Shown: positions 9,091 to 18,865, counted from the stretch's first letter. The stretch is DNA of 64,000 nucleotides from Acidobacteriaceae bacterium (GCA_003138975.1 PLHQ01000153.1:102433-166432), one strand, 5' to 3'. A program made the numbers and translations. Notes: generated by a model not told the origin, from the sequence alone.

Positions 9091-11265
9091 CTACCGGTAT
9101 CCTTCCAGCGCCTTGGCGGCGCGTTCGAGCGCTGCGGCTAGAACTGCCAACTGCTGGCGCGCGCGCTCCACATCCCCTTTGTCCAGAGCTTCGTTCACCC
9201 CCGGAATGACCACCGCCGCATATCCTGTGTATTCCCCTGGAGCATAAATAGCATGGCGAAACCAGGGACGGTGCGGCAACCCTTCTGGCAGCAGTAGCGC
9301 CCGCTCGGCCCCGCGCAGCGCCTGGTTTAGTCGTGCTGCATCACGCGGCGGATTCTTCTGCTTCGACAGAATTTTCGTCCCCGCATCCTGAAAGTGCTTC
9401 GCAGCCGCAGTCGCTGCACCCAGATCGAGCACGTGGTCGCCAAACTTGTTCTCCGCCCGCTTGCCGGCCGCATCCAGATAAGTGGCAACTTCCTTGCCAT
9501 ATTCTTCGTAATCGTAAGGCAGAACGTCGGCATCGGCCATGCGCACCGCCTCCAAACCAAAAATTCTCGCCATCTGCTGCTCGTAAACGAAATCCGGATC
9601 TCCGAATTTCTTGAACCACGCGAAATTATCAAAAACCGAATGATACACGCCATAGGGCCCGCTTGAACTGATGTCACTGGAAGGCACGCCCAGGTGCTGC
9701 TGGAAAGCGCTGTAATCAGAACCGCTGCCCAGATCCCCGACTGGAACCTCGCCCTTGGCTGACGCGGCTGGCACGCGGCGGCCGTCCCCAATTGCTTCAG
9801 CAGGCGACTGTGTCGACGGAACACCCGGTTGATCCACTTTCTGCCACGCCTCGTAAACAGTTCCGCCCTTCGGACTGGGCACCGCCTTGGTCACATCGCG
9901 CAAAAATTGCTTCAGACTCGGCACCGCCGAGGCCCCAAACTTCGGCCCTGAGACTCCCACGTCCATGTTGAAATATGCGGGAGCATTGGCCAGTTCGGAT
10001 TCATGCTGCTCGGCCCACTCGGTGGAACCGATCAGTCCCTCTTCCTCGCCGTCCCAACTTGCAAAAATCATCGTGCGCTTCGGCTTCCAACCTGACTTCA
10101 ACAACTCGCCGACCCCGTGGACCGCTTCGAGCATCGCCGTCGTGCCGCTGTTCGGATCGACTGCGCCGTATACCCACGCGTCGCGATGATTTCCCGCAAC
10201 CACCCACTCATCGGGCAACTCGCTGCCACGCACCCGGCCAATCACATCCCACAGCGTGCGGAACTGATAGTCCTGCTTGAGATGCATCCTCACTCGTACC
10301 GGTCCGGGCCCCACGTGATAAGTAAAAGGCAGCGCACCCTGCCACTCGCGTGGCGAGTCAGGCCCGCCCAAGTGCTGCAGAATTGGCCACGCATCGTGAT
10401 ACGAAAGTGGAGTAACCGGAATCTTCGGCATCTGCGCGGACTGCTCGGGAGAAATGCGCTTACTCTCTGGCAACGAAGGCACTGATGCAAATCCGGGCGT
10501 TGTTGGATCGCCGGGAAACTCGAACATGTATCCCACCGATCCACGCTGCACGCCGGTATCCGGCCGCCAGGGTCCATCAGGATACTTATCACCGCGCCGC
10601 CAGCCATCGTCGAACGGGTCCGAGTAGATGATCACTCCCGCCGCTCCATGTTCCTGAGCGACAAATTCCTTCACGCCGCGAAAATTCTGGCCGTAGCGCA
10701 CCAGCACGATCTTGCCACGCACGTCGATCTTCAACCTTTCCAGCTTCTCGAAATCTTCCGGCGTGCCGTAGTTGCCGTAAACCACATCCGCCTCGGCATC
10801 TCCTGACGGCGACATGCCATTGAATGGCATCACAACGCGAGGATCATCGTCGTAAGGATCTCCAGCGACATGCTCGCGAGTAGGCCCGTGCATTTCGACT
10901 CCAGCCGGCGCAGTAACATCCACGCTGATTTCCAACGGATAGTTCATCCACACTTTGTATTCGACGATTTCGGTGTCGAGCCCGGCGGCACGAAACTTCT
11001 GCGCCACATAGTCCGCCGTGGCTTTGTCCTCGAGCGTGCCCGCCATGTGCGGAGCCTGCGTCAGCGTGCGCAAGTGCTCTTCCGCCAGCTTGGGATCAGG
11101 CACCGCAAGAAACCGGGCTTCAGTGGCGTTTTCGGCGGCAGCATCGCGAAAGCCAAAAATGGGAGCTGGCGCACCGGAAGAGTTCGCGGCATGGCCGCTC
11201 ACCCTGGCCAACACAAAGCCGAGGAAGACGACCGAACAAGCAAGTGCCGAATAAAAGAATCTCAT
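9091..11265 (-). CDS. Secreted M28 family peptidase, glutamate carboxypeptidase II-like
   Basis: 724 residues with a Sec signal peptide (MRFFYSALACSVVFLGFVLARVSGHA). Order of domains: a short N-terminal segment, a PA (protease-associated) insert (VRGKIVLVRYGQNFRGVKEFVAQEHGAAGVIIYSD), the M28 zinc peptidase domain, and a helical dimerisation tail. Metal and catalytic residues are visible in NHRDAW, VDPNSGTTAM, and SWDGEEEGLIG. A late histidine sits in SSSGPYGVYHSVFDN, matching the PSMA/NAALADase arrangement. Likely function is periplasmic removal of C-terminal acidic residues from peptides. The gene lies just upstream of marC. Confidence 0.93.
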   Translation of the reverse strand: MRFFYSALACSVVFLGFVLARVSGHAANSSGAPAPIFGFRDAAAENATEARFLAVPDPKLAEEHLRTLTQAPHMAGTLEDKATADYVAQKFRAAGLDTEIVEYKVWMNYPLEISVDVTAPAGVEMHGPTREHVAGDPYDDDPRVVMPFNGMSPSGDAEADVVYGNYGTPEDFEKLERLKIDVRGKIVLVRYGQNFRGVKEFVAQEHGAAGVIIYSDPFDDGWRRGDKYPDGPWRPDTGVQRGSVGYMFEFPGDPTTPGFASVPSLPESKRISPEQSAQMPKIPVTPLSYHDAWPILQHLGGPDSPREWQGALPFTYHVGPGPVRVRMHLKQDYQFRTLWDVIGRVRGSELPDEWVVAGNHRDAWVYGAVDPNSGTTAMLEAVHGVGELLKSGWKPKRTMIFASWDGEEEGLIGSTEWAEQHESELANAPAYFNMDVGVSGPKFGASAVPSLKQFLRDVTKAVPSPKGGTVYEAWQKVDQPGVPSTQSPAEAIGDGRRVPAASAKGEVPVGDLGSGSDYSAFQQHLGVPSSDISSSGPYGVYHSVFDNFAWFKKFGDPDFVYEQQMARIFGLEAVRMADADVLPYDYEEYGKEVATYLDAAGKRAENKFGDHVLDLGAATAAAKHFQDAGTKILSKQKNPPRDAARLNQALRGAERALLLPEGLPHRPWFRHAIYAPGEYTGYAAVVIPGVNEALDKGDVERARQQLAVLAAALERAAKALEGYR

Positions 11266-11354
11266 GACGCTCCCGCTGGGAAAGTAAGTAAAGTAGTACA
11301 GCGGGTGTGAAAGTATGCAGATGAGCGCGCGAGAGGCAGGCCCACAGCAAAAGA

Positions 11355-12608
11355 CTACCGCACCTGCCCCGTCCCAATGATCTCGTACTTCGAGGATGTC
11401 AGTTCAGCCAGCGCGAAAGGCCCACGGCAGTGCAGCTTCTGCGTGCTGACTCCCATCTCGGCGCCGAAGCCGAACTCTGCGCCATCGGTGAAACGCGTCG
11501 AAGCATTCCAGTAAACGGCAGCTGAATCCACGCCACGCAGAAACTTGCGAGCACTGGCCTCATCGCGCGTCACGATGGAATCGGAGTGCTTTGTCGAATA
11601 GCGGTTGATATGGACAATGGCTTCATCCACATTCGCGACCACGCACACCGCCATGCACAACCGCAGATATTCTTCGTACCAATCCTGCTCCGCGGCCGGC
11701 TCAATGTTCAATCCAGCCGCCAGGCTGCGAGACTTCCCGTCTCCACGAACTTCCACTCCAGCCTCAATCAGCTTCTTCACGATTCGCGGGATGTATTCCG
11801 CCGCGATCCGTTCATGCACCAGCAGCTTCTCCGCTGCATTGCACACAGACGGCCTCTGCGTCTTGGCGTTGATCACGATCCGGTCGGCCATCTCAAAATC
11901 GGCGGATTCATCCACGAAGATGTGGCAGTTCCCTGCACCGGTTTCTATCACAGGTACAGAGGAATTCTCGGTAACGAAGGTGATCAGTCCCACGCCGCCG
12001 CGCGGAATAATCACGTCAACCAGCCCCCGGGCTTTAGTGAGTTCCTGCACCGACTGCCGTGTGCTCGAATCGAGGAGCTCGATTGCTCCCTCTGGCACTC
12101 CCGGCACCGCCGCAAGAATTTCCACCAGCCGTTGATTGCTGCACGCCGCTTCTTTGCCGCCGCGCAACACGATGGCGTTGCCCGTTTTCAGCGCGAGGAC
12201 AGCCGTATCCACAGTAACGTTCGGTCGCGACTCGTAGATAATTCCCACCACTCCCAGCGGCACGCGCACCTTGCGGATGCGCAGGCCGTTGGGGCGGGTC
12301 CACTCCACCAGAGTCTCGCCAATCGGATCGCCGAGCGCCGCCACTTCGCGCACCCCCTGCGCCATCTCCCTGATTCTCACCGCGGTCAACAGCAAGCGGT
12401 CGCGCATAGCACCTTCGAAACCCGAACTTTCCACATCTTTCCGGTTGGCCGCAAGAATCGCCTGGGTCTGGGCTTCAATCGCATCGGCGATCGCCAGCAG
12501 CAACACGTTCTTCTCGTCCGTGGAGAGCAGTCCCAGTTTCGCAGCCGCTGTGCGCGCGCGCAGCAGCTTCCCCTGCGTGGAAACCGAGCTGGCAATGGTC
12601 GTCGCCAT
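11355..12608 (-). CDS. proA: Gamma-glutamyl phosphate reductase ProA
   Basis: 417 residues from the ATG at 12608 (MATTIASSVSTQG); the 60 codons upstream in the ORF track belong to the proB frame region and are not part of it. It reduces glutamyl-5-phosphate to the semialdehyde in proline synthesis. Recognisable parts are the cofactor region YESRPNVTVDTAVLALKTGNAIVLRGGKEA, the catalytic cysteine in QRPSVCNAAEKLLVH, and the C-terminal GAEFGFGAEMGVSTQKLHCRGP. Its start overlaps the proB stop (TGATG), indicating translational coupling and a proBA operon. Confidence 0.97.
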   Translation of the reverse strand: MATTIASSVSTQGKLLRARTAAAKLGLLSTDEKNVLLLAIADAIEAQTQAILAANRKDVESSGFEGAMRDRLLLTAVRIREMAQGVREVAALGDPIGETLVEWTRPNGLRIRKVRVPLGVVGIIYESRPNVTVDTAVLALKTGNAIVLRGGKEAACSNQRLVEILAAVPGVPEGAIELLDSSTRQSVQELTKARGLVDVIIPRGGVGLITFVTENSSVPVIETGAGNCHIFVDESADFEMADRIVINAKTQRPSVCNAAEKLLVHERIAAEYIPRIVKKLIEAGVEVRGDGKSRSLAAGLNIEPAAEQDWYEEYLRLCMAVCVVANVDEAIVHINRYSTKHSDSIVTRDEASARKFLRGVDSAAVYWNASTRFTDGAEFGFGAEMGVSTQKLHCRGPFALAELTSSKYEIIGTGQVR

Positions 12609-13363
12609 CAGACTCTTCCTCGCTGCGGAGGAAAATAGGTTCCAATCTTGCGTTCCATGCCCAGCGTAATTCCCTGCGGATGGCGCCCATTCACAATCGC
12701 CACATGGACTCCGGCTTCGCTGGCCAGCTTCGCCGCCCGCAGTTTGGAAATCATTCCGCCGCGCCCCAACTTGCTCTTCCCATTGCATTGCGCTTCCAGC
12801 GCCGGAGTCAGCTTCCGCACAACCCGCACCAGGCGCGGCTTCTTGCGCCCATTCGGCAAGTAGAACCCGTCGACGTCAGTCAGCAGCAAGAGCCAGTCGG
12901 CTTTCACAGCAGTGGCCAACAGAGAACTCAGTTCGTCGTTGTCTCCGAAAGCGCCAACTAACTCACGCACCGAGACGCTGTCGTTTTCATTCACGATGGG
13001 CACAACTCCTAGCGAAAGCAACTCAGCCAAGGCGTTTTGCAAGTTGCGGTAGCGGACAGGCGACGTGAAGTCGTCACTCGATAGCAGGAGCTGTGCCACA
13101 ACCTTCTTGCCAAAGAACAAGCGCTCATAAGTATGCATCAGTTTGCTCTGCCCGACGGCCGCGCAAGCTTGCATTCCCGGAACGTCGCTCGGTCGTTTGC
13201 CCAATCCCAGTCCCGACATTCCTGCAGCGATTGCGCCGGAAGTAACGATCAGGTATTCGTTCCTGCTGAGATCGAGCTGGTCGACCATGGCACGCAACAG
13301 GTTCGCGTCAATCTGACCGCCAGGGGCGATCAGGCTGGTACCGACTTTGATGACGACTCTCAT
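12608..13363 (-). CDS. proB: Glutamate 5-kinase ProB, short form lacking the PUA domain
   Basis: 251 residues with the amino acid kinase fold: MRVVIKVGTSLI at the phosphate-binding loop, VTSGAIAAGM, VVPIVNENDSVS, FGDNDELS, and the GGMISKLRAA region. It phosphorylates glutamate, the committed and usually proline-inhibited step of proline synthesis. The E. coli enzyme is about 367 residues because of a C-terminal PUA domain. Here the protein ends right after the kinase domain (ERKIGTYFPPQRGRV), so PUA is absent. The stop is intact and directly coupled to proA, so this is a compact family member rather than a truncation. Confidence 0.95.
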   Translation of the reverse strand: MRVVIKVGTSLIAPGGQIDANLLRAMVDQLDLSRNEYLIVTSGAIAAGMSGLGLGKRPSDVPGMQACAAVGQSKLMHTYERLFFGKKVVAQLLLSSDDFTSPVRYRNLQNALAELLSLGVVPIVNENDSVSVRELVGAFGDNDELSSLLATAVKADWLLLLTDVDGFYLPNGRKKPRLVRVVRKLTPALEAQCNGKSKLGRGGMISKLRAAKLASEAGVHVAIVNGRHPQGITLGMERKIGTYFPPQRGRV

Positions 13364-13565
13364 GCGATAGAAGATTTCCTAGCTCACTTGGAATGGTACC
13401 GCACTCGGTCTCGGAGGAGGATTTCCCCTTAATGGTCTATGAACATTCCTTATCGAAGTCACCCGGGCTTGAGGCCCAAGGAACCCGGTGCGCAGGACAA
13501 CATCCCTATCGTCGAATTAAAATGGATTTCTGGCAAGACGAAAACTGTTGCCACTTTTTAAATTC

Positions 13566-14330
13566 ATGCCCGCCTCCAATGCCACCAGCCGTTTTTCCGA
13601 TCGCGTAGAAAACTATGTGCTATACCGGCCCGGATATCCGCCGGAAGCGCTGCACGCCCTGAAAACCGAATGCGCCCTCGCGCCCACTCACTTCGTGGCT
13701 GACATCGCCTCCGGAACCGGCATTTGGACTCGCACCTTGCTGGAGAATGGTAACCCAGTTTTCGGTGTCGAGCCCAATCCCGAGATGCGCGAAGCGGCCG
13801 AAGGGCTGCTGATTGGGTTTCCGAAGTTTAGCAGCGTCGCAGGGACAGCCGAGGCAACCACTCTGGGACATCAGAGCGTGGATTTTGTCACCGCAGCGCA
13901 AGCCGCTCACTGGTTCGACCGCCAGCGGGCGAGGCGTGAATTCGTTCGCATTCTGAAGCCCGGCGGTTGGCTGGTGCTTCTGTGGAATGAGCGCCTCACG
14001 GATTCGACAAAGTTTCTTCGCGCCTACGAACAGCTGCTGCTGACCTACGGAACCGACTATGAAGAAGTTCGACACGAACGCACGACCTCCGCGGTCAACG
14101 AATTCTTCGACCCCGCCCCATTTCAGGAACGAGTCTTTGGGATTCTCCAGAAATTCGATTACGCGGGGGTAGAGGGTCGCCTACTGTCGTCGTCGTATGC
14201 GCCCGGACCGGATCATCCCCAGCACGTGCCAATGCTGCGCGAATTGCGCCGCATCTTCGATGATTGTGCCGCCGAGAACCGGGTCGCATTCGAGTACAAG
14301 ACCCGGCTTTACTTCGGCCGGTTGACTTAA
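13566..14330 (+). CDS. Class I SAM-dependent methyltransferase, substrate unknown
   Basis: 254 residues from the ATG at 13566 (MPASNATSRFSDRVENYV); the ORF track extends to a TTG six codons earlier. The N-terminal SDRVENYVLYRPGYPPEAL plus motif I VADIASGTGIWT, the acidic end of beta-2 in FGVEPNPEMRE, and the VTAAQAAHWFD stretch match the Tam/UbiE-like methyltransferase group. The motif I acidic and glycine residues are intact. Nothing nearby fixes the substrate; the downstream decarboxylase gene lies 56 bases away and could be cotranscribed. Confidence 0.85.
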   Translation: MPASNATSRFSDRVENYVLYRPGYPPEALHALKTECALAPTHFVADIASGTGIWTRTLLENGNPVFGVEPNPEMREAAEGLLIGFPKFSSVAGTAEATTLGHQSVDFVTAAQAAHWFDRQRARREFVRILKPGGWLVLLWNERLTDSTKFLRAYEQLLLTYGTDYEEVRHERTTSAVNEFFDPAPFQERVFGILQKFDYAGVEGRLLSSSYAPGPDHPQHVPMLRELRRIFDDCAAENRVAFEYKTRLYFGRLT

Positions 14331-14386
14331 AAGAAAAACAGGATCTGCTGATACGATCAGCTTTGGTCTTATCCTGCGAGGCCTAA

Positions 14387-15832
14387 GTGTCCGACGAAAA
14401 ATCTTTTCACATGACGCCCGACGAATTCCGCCGCTACGGCCACACCGTGGTCGACTGGATCGCGGACTATCATTCCCGCATCGAGTCGTTCCCTGTGCTC
14501 TCACAGGTGAAGCCTGGAGAAATTCGTGCGTCGCTTCCGGCGGATCCTCCGGCACACGGAGAACCGTTCGACATCCTAATGAAAGATGTCGAGAATCTCA
14601 TCCTGCCAGGAGTCACGCACTGGCAGTCGCCGAATTTTTTCGCCTATTTCCCGTGCAACGCCTCCGGCCCAGGAATTCTTGGTGATCTTCTCTCTTCCGG
14701 CCTGGGCGTTCAGGGCATGCTCTGGTCCACCAGTCCGGCCTGCACCGAACTGGAAACGCATGTGCTCGACTGGCTCGTAACCATGCTGGGATTGCCGGAT
14801 AAATTTCTGTCGTCGAGTACCGGCGGCGGAGTGATTCAGGACACTGCCTCGAGTGCAGCGCTCTGCGCGCTTTTGGCTGCCCGCGAACGCGCCACCAACT
14901 ACATCAGCAACAAAAAGGGATGCGACGGCCGCATCGTAGCCTACGTCTCCACGCAAACCCATTCGTCATTGCAGAAAGCTGCAATGATCGCAGGAATCGG
15001 CGTCGATAATCTGCGCTCCATCGAAGTGGACGAAAACTTCGCCATGCGCCCCGACCTGCTCGCCCGCCAGATTGAAGCCGACAAGCGCGCTGGCCTGGTT
15101 CCCAGCTTTGTCTGCGCCACAGTTGGCACGACATCCTCAAACGCGATGGACCCGATCGCCGAGATCGCCCGCGTCGCGCATCAGCACAACCTCTGGCTGC
15201 ACGTGGATGCAGCCATGTCGGGCACTGCCGCACTCTGTCCGGAATTCCGTCCCTTGCAAAAAGGTGTGGAACTGGCCGAGAGCTACAACTTCAACCCGCA
15301 CAAGTGGATGTTCACCAACTTCGATTGCAACTGCTTCTGGGTCGCCGATCGCAAAGCGCTCATCCAGACTCTAAGCATCTTGCCGGAATACCTGCGCAAC
15401 CAAGCCACGGAATCGGGCGCGGTAATCGATTATCGCGATTGGCACATCCAGCTCGGCCGCCGTTTCCGCTCGCTTAAGCTCTGGTTTGTTATTCGCCACT
15501 ACGGCGTGGAAGGCCTGCAGCACCACATCCGCCGCCACGTCGAACTGGCGCAACAGTTCGCTGGCTGGGTGCGCAACGACAAGCACTTCGAACTCGCTGC
15601 CCCCGCCCCGTTGAACCTGGTCTGCTTCCGCCACAAAGCCGGAGACGCGGCGAATCAAACCATCATGGATCGGCTGAATCGCAGCGGCGATCTCTTTCTC
15701 ACGCACACCAAGCTGAATGGAAAACTGACGCTGCGTCTGTGCGTCGGCCAGACCAACACCCAAGCCAGACACGTCGAGCGCGCGTGGCAGAGGATTCGCG
15801 AGGAAGCGGACAAATTAACGGCTGTCGCGTAA
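14387..15832 (+). CDS. PLP-dependent group II decarboxylase, aromatic-L-amino-acid decarboxylase-like
   Basis: 481 residues from a GTG preceded by GCGAGG. The fold-type I decarboxylase family is clear: an N-terminal segment MTPDEFRRYGHTVVDWIADYH, the PLP-stacking histidine in STQTHSSLQKA, the Asp of LHVDAAMSG, and the Schiff-base lysine in NFNPHKWMFTNFD. Length and the GVTHWQSPNFFAYFPCNAS stretch resemble eukaryotic-type AADC/tryptophan decarboxylase rather than glutamate decarboxylase. Expected chemistry is decarboxylation of tryptophan, phenylalanine, tyrosine or DOPA to the amine. Substrate choice cannot be settled by eye. Confidence 0.88.
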   Translation: MSDEKSFHMTPDEFRRYGHTVVDWIADYHSRIESFPVLSQVKPGEIRASLPADPPAHGEPFDILMKDVENLILPGVTHWQSPNFFAYFPCNASGPGILGDLLSSGLGVQGMLWSTSPACTELETHVLDWLVTMLGLPDKFLSSSTGGGVIQDTASSAALCALLAARERATNYISNKKGCDGRIVAYVSTQTHSSLQKAAMIAGIGVDNLRSIEVDENFAMRPDLLARQIEADKRAGLVPSFVCATVGTTSSNAMDPIAEIARVAHQHNLWLHVDAAMSGTAALCPEFRPLQKGVELAESYNFNPHKWMFTNFDCNCFWVADRKALIQTLSILPEYLRNQATESGAVIDYRDWHIQLGRRFRSLKLWFVIRHYGVEGLQHHIRRHVELAQQFAGWVRNDKHFELAAPAPLNLVCFRHKAGDAANQTIMDRLNRSGDLFLTHTKLNGKLTLRLCVGQTNTQARHVERAWQRIREEADKLTAVA

Positions 15833-15881
15833 GCAAGCCCTTACGTGAACCTCTCTCGCGCCACTTCGGCTAAAGTGAAGT

Positions 15882-17132
15882 ATGCGAACCATTCTCGGTC
15901 AGCGCCCACTGCGCTTCGTCTTTGCCGCCAACGTGATCTCCATGTTGGGCAGCGGGATGAACTCGGCCGCGGTCGCCTGGTACATCCTCGAAGCCACGCA
16001 CTCGGAAATGGCGCTCGGCACGTTCGCCGTTCTGCAGACCATTCCCGCCATGCTCATGCTTCCCTTCACCGGCGTCATTATTGATCGCGAAGATCGCCGC
16101 CGCCTGGTCATGTGGCTCGATGCCGTAAGAGCCGTAATTATTGTGACGGTGGCCATCCTCGCGTTTCGCCACCATGTACAAGTCTGGCAACTCTATTTGA
16201 TGAATACCCTCGTCGCCGCCGGCTTCTGGATGTTCTGGCCCACCATCACCGCTCTCATCCAGGAACTCACGCCTGAAGGACAATTTGTGGAATCGAATAC
16301 CTTCCTTTTGGCGGGCGTTCAAGGCGGCTGGCTCATCGCCGGATCTCTGGTCGGCTTCATGTATAACCACATCGGCCTCGGCGGCGTGCTGTTGATCGAC
16401 GTTTCCACCTACGTGGTTTCATTCTGCTGCTATTTCGCGGTGCGTAAGGGACGTCACGTTGTACTCAGCCCGGAAGAATTGCGAGCCGACATCCTCGCCG
16501 CCGAAACCCAGTTCGAGCGCTTCTGGCGCGATATGCGCGAAGGCCTGCACTTTCTCCGCGACCATCGCGCTGTAATCTTGCTCGGCATTAGTTGGGCATT
16601 ATTTCTTGGCGCCATGATCACGGGAGTCGTCGTCACTCCGTCGCTGAGCGAACGCATCTTTCATGCCGGTGCCGTCGGCTACGGATGGCTCAACGCGGGA
16701 TGGGGCACCGGCGCCTTTCTCAGCGCGCTGTATGCCCCAGCTATCATCGCCAGCCTGGGCGGGCGTCGTTCCGTTGCGTTTTCCATGGCGATCATCGCCG
16801 CATGCGTGATTTGCGCTCCAGTGTCGCATTGGCTGGTGGCCGCCATATTGTTGTATGCCGTGATGGGTTCGGCGCGCGGCGTCGGAGGCATCGCCATGAA
16901 CACCAGCCTTATGGAAATGGTCCCAAACCATCTCATGGGTCGGGTGCAAAACACCTTTTACTTTTTCGGAACATTCCTCCAGCTTGTGCTGGCCCTAGCG
17001 GTCGGAGCGGTCGCACACAAAGTCAGCCTGGTAGCCGCATTCGCCATTCTGGCGTGCGTTTACGGGCTGTCGTTTGTAGCTGCCAGCTGGCCAGTAGGAA
17101 CGGTAAATCGCGACACCGTTCCAGCCGATTAG
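15882..17132 (+). CDS. MFS transporter (MFS_3 / EntS-like exporter)
   Basis: 416 residues with about twelve membrane segments. It opens MRTILGQRPLRFVFAANVISMLGSGM, and the loop IDREDRRRLVMWLDAVRA matches the DRxxRR loop 2-3 motif of the major facilitator superfamily. The size and pattern (long cytoplasmic loop after helix 6) fit the MFS_3 group that includes the enterobactin exporter EntS. Substrate unknown. It starts 49 bases after the decarboxylase stop, so export of a decarboxylation product is possible but only inferred from position. Confidence 0.85.
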   Translation: MRTILGQRPLRFVFAANVISMLGSGMNSAAVAWYILEATHSEMALGTFAVLQTIPAMLMLPFTGVIIDREDRRRLVMWLDAVRAVIIVTVAILAFRHHVQVWQLYLMNTLVAAGFWMFWPTITALIQELTPEGQFVESNTFLLAGVQGGWLIAGSLVGFMYNHIGLGGVLLIDVSTYVVSFCCYFAVRKGRHVVLSPEELRADILAAETQFERFWRDMREGLHFLRDHRAVILLGISWALFLGAMITGVVVTPSLSERIFHAGAVGYGWLNAGWGTGAFLSALYAPAIIASLGGRRSVAFSMAIIAACVICAPVSHWLVAAILLYAVMGSARGVGGIAMNTSLMEMVPNHLMGRVQNTFYFFGTFLQLVLALAVGAVAHKVSLVAAFAILACVYGLSFVAASWPVGTVNRDTVPAD

Positions 17133-17182
17133 CGACTCCTGAAACGCCCCAGACGCATTGGCGTATAGTCACAAGAATCTAT

Positions 17183-18010
17183 ATGGCGCGACGCGCGAAC
17201 TTTGCAATTGGACTGCTCTGTTTGCTGGCTTGCGTTGTGGCGCTCCGGCCAGTGATCCTGAACTTCGAGTCCAAGACATTTTTGAACACCGGCCCCAACG
17301 GGCCTGAAACACCCGCCACCGTTGGTCTTGCCTTTGATAGGCTGAAAATTTCCAGTGGACGCCGTGTTCTCGATGCCTACCTCGTACGCGCCCCTGGCAC
17401 CTGCCAGCCTCGTGTCGCGGTGTTAATCTTTCACGGCGTCATGGAAACTATTTCCGAATGGATTCTGGCGCAAAGGTTTCTCTACGACCACTGCATCTCC
17501 TCGATCGTATTCGACTACTCCGGTCACGGAGACAGTTCACGTCCCGGAACCATTGCTCATCTCAATGAAGACGCGATCCCAGCCTACGCAACTTTCGTAT
17601 CACAATTTCCCAGCGAGCGCCTTTGCGTGCTGGGTCACTCCATGGGTAACTCGCCACTGCTTGAATCCCTGCCGCATTTTCGCCCTCCTCCATCTTGCGT
17701 GGTTGTAGCAAACGCCTTTTCCTCTCTGAGGGACGCGGGCCGAAAACGTGGGACCTCGCTCGCATTGCTCTATGCGATCCCGGACGCCTGGGACAACGTC
17801 GAGAATGCCAAACTCGTGCGCGTGCCTTTGCTGGTTGTTTACAGCGATGCAGACAAGGTGAATCCCCCTGCGATGGGCCAGCGCATTTTCGAATCCGCGC
17901 CGGAACCAAAACAACTGGCAGTTCTTCACGGGTTTCCGCACGATGCACTCTACCGCACTCCAACGGACGATTGGTGGGCGCCGGTGCTTCGGTTTCTCCG
18001 TTCCCAATGA
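17183..18010 (+). CDS. Exported or membrane-anchored alpha/beta hydrolase
   Basis: 275 residues from the ATG at 17183; the longer ORF in the track runs back into the MFS gene in another frame and is a shadow. The N-terminal ANFAIGLLCLLACVVALRPV is a signal peptide or anchor. Alpha/beta hydrolase features are the oxyanion strand VAVLIFHGVME, the nucleophile elbow GHSMGNS, an acid in VVYSDADKVNPP, and a late histidine in GFPHDALY. It is likely an esterase or lipase of unknown substrate. TATAGT at 17163-17168, fifteen bases before the start, may be a -10 box. Confidence 0.82.
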   Translation: MARRANFAIGLLCLLACVVALRPVILNFESKTFLNTGPNGPETPATVGLAFDRLKISSGRRVLDAYLVRAPGTCQPRVAVLIFHGVMETISEWILAQRFLYDHCISSIVFDYSGHGDSSRPGTIAHLNEDAIPAYATFVSQFPSERLCVLGHSMGNSPLLESLPHFRPPPSCVVVANAFSSLRDAGRKRGTSLALLYAIPDAWDNVENAKLVRVPLLVVYSDADKVNPPAMGQRIFESAPEPKQLAVLHGFPHDALYRTPTDDWWAPVLRFLRSQ

Positions 18011-18094
18011 AAGCTGACTCGAACTCTGCATTTTGACTTCTGCCTTCTGGCTTTTCTTCCCACCTGTTATTCTTTTCCATTCCAAGGAGCACTC

Positions 18095-18865
18095 ATGTCC
18101 GCCGACTTGCAGGGCCGCAATGCCGTCGTCTTCGGGGTCGCCAACAAGCGTTCAATCGCCTGGTCCATCGCTCAGGGACTCCACGCCGCCGGCATGAAGC
18201 TCGCCATCACATACCAGAACGAGCGTCTGGAGCAGGAAGCAAAAGACCTCATCCTCTCTCTGCCCGGCGCTGAAGGCTATATGTGTGACGTCAGCAAAGA
18301 TGAAGAGATCGAGCGCCTCTTTGCCACTCTCAAAGAGCGTCACGGAAAACTGCACACGCTGGTGCATTCGGTCGCTTACGCTCCCGCTGACGAACTGAAA
18401 GGCGACTTCATCAACACCACGCGCGAAGGCTTTCGCGTCGCAATGGATGTGAGCGTCTATTCGCTGGTCGCCGTTTCCCGCGCCGCCGCTCCCCTCATGG
18501 AGGACGGCGGATCAATCCTCACCATGACTTACTACGCTTCGGAGAAAGTTGTGCCGCGCTATAACGTTATGGCAGTCGCAAAGGCTGGACTAGAATGCAC
18601 GGTGCGCTATCTAGCCTTCGAGCTCGGTAAGAAGAAAATTCGCGTGAACGCTATTTCCGCTGGCCCAATCAAGACTCTAGCGGCGCGCGGCATCGCCGGC
18701 TTCGGAGACATGCTCAAGGGCCACGAGGAGCGAGCCCCGCTGGGCCGCCGCGTGGAAGTCGAAGAAGTCGGCTCGACCGGAGTCTTCCTCGCCTCCGATG
18801 CCAGCAGCGGCATCACAGGCGAAGTCATCTACGTCGATTGCGGCTACAACATCATGGGGTTTTGA
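18095..18865 (+). CDS. fabI: Enoyl-[acyl-carrier-protein] reductase FabI
   Basis: 256 residues with AAGGAG eight bases or so before the ATG. NADH-dependent reductase for the last step of fatty acid elongation (FAS II). The N-terminal NAVVFGVANKRSIAWSIAQGL is the FabI variant of the SDR nucleotide-binding motif. The catalytic pair is in YYASEKVVPRYNVMAVAKAGLE (Tyr-x6-Lys arrangement), followed by RVNAISAGPIKTLAARGIAGF. The length is typical. It is the likely triclosan-type target in this organism. It is flanked by unrelated genes and seems to be monocistronic. Confidence 0.97.
   Translation: MSADLQGRNAVVFGVANKRSIAWSIAQGLHAAGMKLAITYQNERLEQEAKDLILSLPGAEGYMCDVSKDEEIERLFATLKERHGKLHTLVHSVAYAPADELKGDFINTTREGFRVAMDVSVYSLVAVSRAAAPLMEDGGSILTMTYYASEKVVPRYNVMAVAKAGLECTVRYLAFELGKKKIRVNAISAGPIKTLAARGIAGFGDMLKGHEERAPLGRRVEVEEVGSTGVFLASDASSGITGEVIYVDCGYNIMGF

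Noticed and set aside
11586-12638. 350-codon plus-strand ORF
   Set aside because: Antisense to proA; His/Arg-rich translation with no domain pattern.
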